From contig JBCCFC010000264.1 in the NCBI GenBank assembly GCA_039029935.1, forward strand, positions 1 through 12,477: 12,477 nucleotides of DNA. The letters are read 5' to 3'. The notes under the pieces were generated by a model. That model made no database searches, was not told where the DNA came from, and saw only the letters and a program-made list of their open reading frames with translations. Both the position numbers and the translations under genes were made by a program. Positions 7,701-12,477 of the stretch are shown here, piece after piece; position 1 is the stretch's first letter; each line of letters opens with the position of its first letter. This DNA is from G039029935 sp039029935 (GTDB taxonomy: Bacteria > Chloroflexota > Anaerolineae > Caldilineales > Caldilineaceae).

Positions 7701-10700
7701 CCATTCACCACGCAATTGTATGATCTAACCGACCGTGTGCAGACCGATGGATGGGTGGAGTGGTTTGACATTGGTGCATGGACCGAAGATGAGATATACC
7801 AGACACCCAATTTGGCAACCCTTGTCCAAGAGGTTGTGAATCGCAGTGGCTGGTCAGCGGGTAGCAGCATGGTCTTTGTCTTTGAAGGCACGGGCGAGCG
7901 TTCAGCGGAGTCCTATGAGGGCAATGCCAGTGCCGCCGCCATGCTCGTCGTAGAGTTTAGCGAGAACAGCACCGAGCCGATTCCCACACCCACGCCAACC
8001 CAGACAGTCATCCCAACGGTTGTACAGCGTATCGAAATCCCCATCAACCACTATTCGGATGATGTCGAGGAGCGGCTGACCGATGGCTACATGTATATGG
8101 ACAGCAGCGACCTGGAGTTGGGCATCGACTTTGGCACGTTGGGTGTGCAGACGGTTGGCTTGCGTTTTAACAATGTGGCGATTCCACCCTATGCGCATAT
8201 CCAGAATGCCTACATTGATTTTGAGGCGGACCGTGTTGACACCGATTTTGCCCATCTGTTGATTTTTGGTCAGGCAGCGGACAATGCCGAGCAGTTCCGT
8301 ACCAGCCTCTATAATGTGACCGACCGGCCCACGACCGACAGCGACGTGGTGTGGTTTGATGTGCCTGCATGGGAGACCACGGATGCGCATGAACAGACAC
8401 CCAGCTTGGCGCACATTGTGCAGGAAATCGTGGATCGTGCGGGCTGGGCTGCGGGCAACAGCATGGCCTTTATCATCGAGGGGACAGGGCGACGGTCGGG
8501 GACATCCTATGACGAGAGCCGCAGCAATGCCCCGCGTTTGGTGATTGAGTTTAGCAGCGGCACACCGCCGCCGCCAACAGCAACGCCATTGCCCACCTTG
8601 ACGCCAACGGTGACACCGACGCCCTCTATTATACCAACGCCATCAATCACGCCGACACCGAGCAATACGCCTACAGGGACGATCACGCCACTCCCCACCA
8701 ATACCCCAACTGTCACCCCAACGCCAACTGTGACACAGACGCCGACCCTCACGCCAACGCCAACAGCCACGCCGACACGCGTGGTCTCCGAGCATGTCCG
8801 CTTTGCCATGATTGGTGATTTTGGCGACGGCTCATCCAGAGAGGGTGATGTCGCCAATATGGTCATCAACCAAAACGTTGATTTTATCGTGACGGTGGGA
8901 GACAACCGTTATGGCAATATCTCCTTTGATCAAGCCGTCGGTCAGTTCTACTGTGATTTCTTGGCAAATGTAGACAATGGGTCACGCTGTGCGGGGGGCA
9001 ACAGTGCCATCAACGCTTTCTTCCCCTCACCGGGCAACCATGACTATGACGATGGTGGGGGCATCCCGCAATATCTGAGCTACTTTGATCTGCCCGGCAA
9101 CGGTGTGCCTACCAGCGATACATCGGGGTCCGAACGTTACTATGATGTCATCCAAGGCCCTGTCCACTTCTTCCTGATTGACAGCGACGAGGCCATTGAC
9201 AACTCCTCCGACCTTGCCCGTCAGCAGAACTGGCTGCAAACACAGCTTGCGGCCTCGACGGCTCGTTGGCAGATGGTTGTCTTCCATCATGCCAGCTATT
9301 CATCGGGACGACATGGCTCCAACACCAGAATGCAGTGGGACTTTGCCGAGTGGGGTGCCGACGCCGTGTTGATGGGACACGACCATCACTATGAGCGCAT
9401 TGAGCGCGATGGCATTGTCTATTTTGTCAACGGGCTGGGGGGACGGTCGGCCTATGATTTTGGTGCCCCCATACCGGGTAGCCAGATACGCTACAACGAT
9501 GACTTTGGCGCGATGATAGTGGATGCAGATGACGAGGGTGTCACCTTCCGCTTTATCACCCGTGCTGGCGTCGAGATTGACCGCTACACCTCGGGAGCGT
9601 CATCTCCACTGCCTACGCCAACGCCCACACCAACCTTGGACCCATCTGTTGGCGTCATTGATGTGCGTGTTGCCAGCGGTAGCGATGATGCCGAGGAAAC
9701 CCGTTCGGGTGGCAGCGTGTCTACCAGCAGCAGTGATCTGGAGATGGTTGTGGACAGCGGCAGTCAGGATGTGGGTATACGCTTTGTCAATCTGGCGATC
9801 CCACAAAATGCAACTATCCACAACGCATGGATCGAGTTTGAGGTCGATGAATCCGACGATGAATCAACGGCCTTGACCATCCAAGCCGAGGACACGGACA
9901 ATGCATCCACATTCTCACGCACGACCGACAACATCTCTGATCGCTCACGCACATCAGCATCGGTTTCATGGTCTGTGCCTGCGTGGAACCAGACAGGGGT
10001 CAAACACCAATCACCTAATTTGGCCGATGTCGTCGCTGAGGTGGTGGCACGTTCAGGATGGCGCAGGGGCAACAGCATGACCTTTATCATTCGCGGCTCT
10101 GGCAAACGCGTTGCCAAGTCCTATGATGGCAATGCCTTTGCTGCGCCGCGACTATATGTCGAATTTGAGGACAATCCGGTTGCGGGTGGTGACTTGATTG
10201 CCCAAAACGTGGAAGTCACACAGGGCATCCAAGACCTCAACCACAGTGTACGGCTGGTTGCCAACAAACAGACGTTTGTGCGTTTCCATGTACGCTCAGA
10301 CAGTGGTGCGATTGTTGCACCCGCACAGCTAACCGTGCAACGCGCATCGGATGGGCAATCAACCACCGTGCTACCTGTGAATGGTGATGCCAACAACGCC
10401 ATCACAGTCTACGCGGGTCCCAATCGCGGTCAGTTAAACGACGCCTTCCTCTTTGAATTGCCAGCAGGCTATCGTGAGGGCACTGTCACCATCACAGGAC
10501 ACGTCAACCCCGATGGCACGGTGGACGAGAGCAACACAGGCAACAACACAGGAAATAACACTGCCAGCGTCACGGTCAACTTTGAACAGGTTCCCCCCAT
10601 GCGTTTGGTCCTCTATAACGTTAGCTACAGCAGCGGTGGCCGGACCTATATCGCCGCCGATTTCCATCTGGATAGCCTGGAAAGTTGGCTGCGTCGAGCC

Positions 10701-12344
10701 TACCCCATCAGTGAGCTAATTGTTGAACGACGCACCCACTACGATGGTTCTGGCCTGCCATCCTGTCAGAGTGTGAATAATTTTCTCCGAGAGCAACGGG
10801 AATGGGACCGCCAGTCCAACCCGGCAAACTATAACACGGCCAGCTACTATGGCATTGTGGATAATGGCGGTGGGTTTGCTCGTGGCTATGGCGGTGGCAT
10901 GATTGGCTGTGGACCGACGGGTTCACCCGCTTCGTCGGGCTATGGTTGGGATACGGATGACAGTTTTGGTGATTGGTATGGCGGGCATGAATTGGGTCAT
11001 GCCTATAGCCGTCCACATACCCCCTTCTGTGGGGCATCCGGTGGCAGTGGCATTTGGCGTCCTGACTATCCATACTCAGAACCAAACATCAGCCCTACCC
11101 AGTCTGGCGACCGTGCCATCTATGGCTTTGATCTCGAAACCAAGGCACTCTATGACCCAAGCTGGACCGATGTCATGAGCTACTGTGAAAAAGAGTGGGT
11201 GAGCGATCATACCTATGAAAAGCTTATGGATGAATTCCAGCGCATGGGCGTTGCGGTCCTTCATGCAGCCGATACAGCCAATATAAGACAGCTGGACCTG
11301 TTGCAAGTTGCAGGCGAAATTAACGTCGAGACAGGGGCGGTGACACTGGCCCCACTGATGGTCCTGCCCAATGCCAATCAGGTGGAAGATGTGGAGACCA
11401 AAGGGGCATCTGAAGATATTTACACCATTGTGCTCAGGGATAGCGATGGTGTGGAACTCAGTCGCTACAACTTTATACCAGACCTCGTTCATATCGGGCC
11501 ACCTTCACCAGAAGCCCCAACGGATGCCGAATTTGCCGAGGATGTCGTTGTTATCCTTGAGTTGGTTCCCTATGTTGAAGGTGTCACCAATGTTGATATC
11601 CTTGACCCAGACAACAATGTCGTTGGCAATACAACGGCCAGACCAGGTGTCCCCACTGTGCGCATCACGTCACCAGCCGCTGGCACCATCATCGACGGTG
11701 ATAGCGTAGACCTGGCCTGGACAGCGACTGAACCCGATGGTGAGCCGCTCTATTACAATGTGCAATATTCAGCCGATAACGGCCACTCATGGATGTGGGT
11801 GGTGCGAAGTATCACTGAAACGGCGATGACCATCGACTTGACCAACCTGCCCATGATCACCGAAGAGCATGACGAGCCAGAAGGCATCATCCCACCCGAC
11901 CGCCTCTTCCGTGTCTGGGCAACCGATGGCATCAACTCCAGCTATGATGAGATGGCATCTGGCTTTGCCGTGCCTAAGCGCGCTGTCACGGTGAGAATCG
12001 GCACACCCACCGAGGCCATCACCGCCGAAGTAGGCCAACGATTGACCTTCCAGGGCAGTGCCTATGACTTGGAACTTGGCTTTATTCTTGGCAATGGCTT
12101 GGTGTGGACCTCGGACTTGGATGGCGAGGTGGCACGCGGCGCGACGGTTTCAGTGACGGACCTGAGCGTGGGAACGCACACAATTACATTGCAGGTTGCC
12201 AATGAATTGGTCGGTGATGGTGATGTGTTTGAGGAGGATGCCAGCTTGGATACGGTGCAGGTGACGGTCGTTGAGGGGCCAGCGCAGGATGTGCCAGCGG
12301 ATGTTGATGAGATCAGGTTGTTCTTGCCTGTGATTCAGCGGTGA
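4455..12344 (+). CDS. giant modular exoprotein: beta-helix, four beta modules, metallophosphoesterase and metzincin-like protease
   Basis: This 2629-residue secreted protein has the following order: signal peptide (1-95); CSLREA-like segment (CDLAEAIITAN, 110-120); right-handed beta-helix (about 186-594, ending NNWWG and a Cys at 594); Thr/Pro linker (596-792); beta modules 1-3 (797-971, 996-1168, 1193-1366); Thr/Pro linker; purple-acid-phosphatase-like metallophosphoesterase (about 1448-1712); diverged beta module 4 (1734-1904); CARDB-like domain (about 1913-2043); metzincin-like protease (about 2044-2265); Fn3/Ig-like domains (about 2400-2500 and 2509-2610); and LFLPVIQR at the end. Both enzyme domains keep their expected metal ligands, so two hydrolytic activities on one extracellular chain are plausible. 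Substrates are unknown. The frame is open throughout, with no sign of a frameshift. The gene stands alone, divergent from the dioxygenase gene. Attachment to the cell surface is inferred, since no LPxTG, S-layer (SLH) or dockerin motif is visible. Confidence 0.9.
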   Translation: MRPSKRDTNQPHRLIEPSVTVSPEHWASHWAEAGQQGLALITKYTAKYPQLAKQFLQQFTQQFTQNYMQQLTKVALAGTLGATLLLTSGTPALYAGTITVDATTLGAGTCDLAEAIITANGDSDSGGCVDSDSAAADVIDLNSLIISLMSAPAGYAENGDNGLPSVTSVVTIQNGTIQRTDGSPSFRILHVDGQSGSGGQLTVSNVTVQGGAGVATGGGIFADSGAAVTLTNSSLITGNTVTSRGGGVYVEDSTLTVVNSKIAGNASSDDGGGAYIDDSSVATLTNSDVYGNVAADDGGGIRVDNSTLTVSSSRIFDNEATGDDGGGIRVNNNSQLIVTNSDIYQNRSGSDGGGVRVTTDSHVTVSNSNIFSNTSTEDGGGIFIRYTSFLTITNNSVISGNVVQNRGGGIYVGTNSSLSLANVAISDNQAQTSDGGGVAVFSSTVTIADSTISGNVAQVDGGGIYAVNGSSVQINNTALSNNTATTFDGGGVYVYDSDLTMTNSTLIGNSAGVDGGALYQSNSGSQTTTISQSCIVSNSTTSGSDVHHVAGNNIQASNNWWGAANGPSGVASGSGDSVNSNVVYSPYLTSAPECPAIVTSIPTATPTSTSTATSTPTPTSTATSTPTSTAETSTATPTATPVPSSTSTNTPIATSTATPTATPTATPTATPTVTATPTPSASPTGTSTPTLTTTPTLIPSATPTETSSPTLTATPTPSPTETSTSTPTAALTPSATSTEIAPSTATPTATDTIAPSADTVTPTFTPTSTPTSTPSPTLSPTPMLTPPPTIIGAADGVIDVRIAASSDDVEERLSDGTMYLDSSDLELGDDPSTLGEQTVGLRFPNLAIPHNVKITRAYIEFETDSGGSESTSVSIFAQASDNAPAFEDSIHNLTSRTKGAASVGWSNIPAWVSEDELHQTPDLSTIVQEIVNRAGWQSGNSMVFIIEGTGERGAESYDGKPSAAPLLHVEFDEITLDPPATSTQTPTPVATVERRIQVRVNNGSDDVEERFSDGLMYMNSSDLELGEDPGTLGEQTVGLRFNGLDIPQGSTIGNAYIVFQAEDDNNEATDLFIDIQDADHAPPFTTQLYDLTDRVQTDGWVEWFDIGAWTEDEIYQTPNLATLVQEVVNRSGWSAGSSMVFVFEGTGERSAESYEGNASAAAMLVVEFSENSTEPIPTPTPTQTVIPTVVQRIEIPINHYSDDVEERLTDGYMYMDSSDLELGIDFGTLGVQTVGLRFNNVAIPPYAHIQNAYIDFEADRVDTDFAHLLIFGQAADNAEQFRTSLYNVTDRPTTDSDVVWFDVPAWETTDAHEQTPSLAHIVQEIVDRAGWAAGNSMAFIIEGTGRRSGTSYDESRSNAPRLVIEFSSGTPPPPTATPLPTLTPTVTPTPSIIPTPSITPTPSNTPTGTITPLPTNTPTVTPTPTVTQTPTLTPTPTATPTRVVSEHVRFAMIGDFGDGSSREGDVANMVINQNVDFIVTVGDNRYGNISFDQAVGQFYCDFLANVDNGSRCAGGNSAINAFFPSPGNHDYDDGGGIPQYLSYFDLPGNGVPTSDTSGSERYYDVIQGPVHFFLIDSDEAIDNSSDLARQQNWLQTQLAASTARWQMVVFHHASYSSGRHGSNTRMQWDFAEWGADAVLMGHDHHYERIERDGIVYFVNGLGGRSAYDFGAPIPGSQIRYNDDFGAMIVDADDEGVTFRFITRAGVEIDRYTSGASSPLPTPTPTPTLDPSVGVIDVRVASGSDDAEETRSGGSVSTSSSDLEMVVDSGSQDVGIRFVNLAIPQNATIHNAWIEFEVDESDDESTALTIQAEDTDNASTFSRTTDNISDRSRTSASVSWSVPAWNQTGVKHQSPNLADVVAEVVARSGWRRGNSMTFIIRGSGKRVAKSYDGNAFAAPRLYVEFEDNPVAGGDLIAQNVEVTQGIQDLNHSVRLVANKQTFVRFHVRSDSGAIVAPAQLTVQRASDGQSTTVLPVNGDANNAITVYAGPNRGQLNDAFLFELPAGYREGTVTITGHVNPDGTVDESNTGNNTGNNTASVTVNFEQVPPMRLVLYNVSYSSGGRTYIAADFHLDSLESWLRRAYPISELIVERRTHYDGSGLPSCQSVNNFLREQREWDRQSNPANYNTASYYGIVDNGGGFARGYGGGMIGCGPTGSPASSGYGWDTDDSFGDWYGGHELGHAYSRPHTPFCGASGGSGIWRPDYPYSEPNISPTQSGDRAIYGFDLETKALYDPSWTDVMSYCEKEWVSDHTYEKLMDEFQRMGVAVLHAADTANIRQLDLLQVAGEINVETGAVTLAPLMVLPNANQVEDVETKGASEDIYTIVLRDSDGVELSRYNFIPDLVHIGPPSPEAPTDAEFAEDVVVILELVPYVEGVTNVDILDPDNNVVGNTTARPGVPTVRITSPAAGTIIDGDSVDLAWTATEPDGEPLYYNVQYSADNGHSWMWVVRSITETAMTIDLTNLPMITEEHDEPEGIIPPDRLFRVWATDGINSSYDEMASGFAVPKRAVTVRIGTPTEAITAEVGQRLTFQGSAYDLELGFILGNGLVWTSDLDGEVARGATVSVTDLSVGTHTITLQVANELVGDGDVFEEDASLDTVQVTVVEGPAQDVPADVDEIRLFLPVIQR
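5010..6237 (+). repeat. right-handed beta-helix, about 11 turns of ~25 residues
   Basis: The repeating pattern is roughly S-x-L-T-V-T-N-S-x-I-x-G-N followed by DGGGIYV. The DGGG or RGGG step recurs about eleven times, as in chlamydial Pmp-like and pectate-lyase-like beta-helices. The helix closes with NNWWG (558-562), a common end motif in such proteins, and a late Cys at 594. No catalytic residues of polysaccharide lyases can be assigned, so an adhesive or stalk role is as likely as an enzymatic one. Confidence 0.85.
6240..6830 (+). repeat. Thr/Pro-rich linker (low complexity)
   Basis: About 197 residues are almost entirely Thr, Pro, Ser and Ala with TPTPT and TATPT units. It is expected to be disordered, extended and possibly glycosylated. 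It separates the beta-helix from the first beta module. Shorter linkers of the same kind lie at about 972-995, 1169-1192, 1367-1444 and 1713-1732. Confidence 0.9.
6420..6467. repeat. 12-nt minisatellite, four exact copies
   Basis: ACTGCAACACCT is repeated four times exactly inside the Thr/Pro linker and is followed by a degenerate fifth copy. The unit is a multiple of three, so copy-number change would lengthen or shorten the linker without breaking the frame. Confidence 0.95.
6843..7367 (+). repeat. beta module copy 1
   Basis: Residues 797-971. Shared landmarks of the copies are SDDVEER, SSDLELG, QTVGLRF, an IP...I..AYI.FE strand, IVQEIVNR.GW, GNSM.FIIEGTG.R, SYDG and a closing VEF. It looks like a jelly-roll or DNRLRE-type extracellular domain of the kind seen in many environmental bacteria. 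I know no proven function. Confidence 0.85.
7440..7958 (+). repeat. beta module copy 2
   Basis: Residues 996-1168. It keeps all the landmarks of copy 1 (SDDVEER, SSDLELG, QTVGLRF, VQEVVNR, EGTGER) and is separated from it by a 24-residue Thr/Pro linker. Codons differ at many synonymous sites from copy 1, so the duplication is not recent. Confidence 0.85.
8031..8552 (+). repeat. beta module copy 3
   Basis: Residues 1193-1366. It keeps SDDVEER, SSDLELG, QTVGLRF, IVQEIVDRAGW and IIEGTGRR, and is joined to copy 2 by a short PTPTPT-type linker. It is followed by a longer Thr/Pro linker leading to the phosphoesterase domain. Confidence 0.85.
8796..9590 (+). other. purple-acid-phosphatase-like metallophosphoesterase domain
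   Basis: Residues about 1448-1712. All five metal-site blocks of the purple acid phosphatase type are visible: GDFG (D1455), GDNRY (D1483, Y1486), GNHD (N1528, H1529), VxxH in VVFHH (H1611 or H1612), and GHDH (H1642, H1644). The Tyr in GDxxY is what distinguishes purple acid phosphatases from other calcineurin-like enzymes. A dinuclear-metal phosphomonoesterase acting outside the cell is likely; the substrate is not known. Confidence 0.85.
9654..10166 (+). repeat. beta module copy 4, diverged
   Basis: Residues 1734-1904. It keeps SDDAEE, SSDLE, VGIRF, the IP...I.NAWIEFE strand, SGWRRGNSM, SYDG and VEF. It has lost the DPGTLGEQT segment of the other copies and follows the phosphoesterase rather than copy 3. 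Confidence 0.8.
10584..11250 (+). other. metzincin-like zinc protease domain
   Basis: Residues about 2044-2265, preceded by a CARDB-like domain (about 1913-2043). The zinc motif is HELGHAYSRPH (2178-2188), i.e. HExxHxxSxxH with E2179 as general base. A Met-turn DVMSYC follows with M2241, 53 residues after the last zinc His. The usual Gly of HExxHxxGxxH is Ser2185. The family is not a named one I can assign with confidence; snapalysin- or M66-like relatives are possible. Confidence 0.75.
12309..12341 (+). other. C-terminal tail EIRLFLPVIQR, possible sorting or anchoring signal
   Basis: The protein ends in a hydrophobic LFLPV block followed by IQR. From memory, unrelated large secreted proteins of Anaerolineae-type Chloroflexota often end with a similar tail (hydrophobic-LP-hydrophobic-basic). 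A shared short C-terminus on otherwise different proteins would suggest a sorting or attachment signal. This is inference; one protein alone cannot show it. Confidence 0.4.
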
Positions 12345-12391
12345 TTGTGTCCTATCAAGGTGGTGTTGAGTTTCAGAAACCGAGTTTTTGG

Positions 12392-12467
12392 CAAAAACCC
12401 GACGCCGTCAATGCGGCGCAAAAACCCGCGCCTGCCGCGCTACATGCCTCCAGGGCCCAAAAACCCG
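12392..12467. repeat. CAAAAACCCG decamer, three copies, at the window edge
   Basis: Exact copies lie at 12392-12401, 12419-12428 and 12458-12467, with GC-rich hairpin-prone sequence between (CGCCG 12403-12407 with CGGCG 12414-12418). On the minus strand each reads CGGGTTTTTG, so the copies could act as terminators for a minus-strand gene to the right. Nothing else is seen in the 133 bp after the giant gene, and the array may continue beyond the window. Confidence 0.7.
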
Positions 12468-12477
12468 CTTGGCGTGC

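Noticed and set aside
10191..11250. Autotransporter beta-barrel at the C-terminus of the giant protein
   Set aside because: Although the beta-helix and long signal region recall autotransporters, the C-terminal part is Ig/Fn3-like with no terminal aromatic barrel signature, and the tail ends LFLPVIQR.

Overview
The window is 12.5 kb of moderate-GC bacterial DNA, most likely from a Chloroflexota (Anaerolineae-like) genome. The grounds are a giant secreted protein with Thr/Pro-rich linkers and a C-terminal 'LFLPVIQR' tail of the kind I associate with that phylum, together with intergenic spacers made of tandem 7-8-mers. The phylum call is inference; no rRNA or other marker gene is present.

Left part (1-2605): a hairpin built from a 16-nt tandem repeat ends with a T-run and probably terminates a gene lying upstream of the window. 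It is followed by a flavin monooxygenase-like oxidoreductase (127-1296) and a DUF3500-type protein (1395-2525). These two may be co-transcribed, with a 98-nt gap. A second long repeat-derived hairpin with a T7 run closes the pair.

Middle part (2606-4454): next come a decayed two-helix potassium-channel-like gene that has lost its pore loop and changes frame, two heptamer tandem arrays, a 107-residue protein of unknown function (2873-3196), and a convergent phytanoyl-CoA dioxygenase-family gene (3318-4166, minus strand). A 288-bp AT-rich divergent spacer with a candidate promoter and a leader hairpin separates the dioxygenase from the large gene.

Right part (4455-12344): one 2629-residue exoprotein fills two thirds of the window. 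In order it has a long-N-region signal peptide, a CSLREA-like segment, a right-handed beta-helix of about 11 turns, a ~197-residue Thr/Pro linker, three tandem ~173-residue beta modules, a second Thr/Pro linker, and a purple-acid-phosphatase-like metallophosphoesterase with all five motif blocks. A fourth diverged beta module, a CARDB-like domain, a metzincin-like protease domain (HExxHxxSxxH plus Met-turn), two Ig/Fn3-like domains and the LFLPVIQR tail follow. The architecture suggests a surface-attached or released multi-enzyme that combines adhesion or polymer binding with phosphoester and peptide hydrolysis. This combination is the most notable item in the window. The last 133 bp carry no gene but hold three copies of a CAAAAACCCG decamer.
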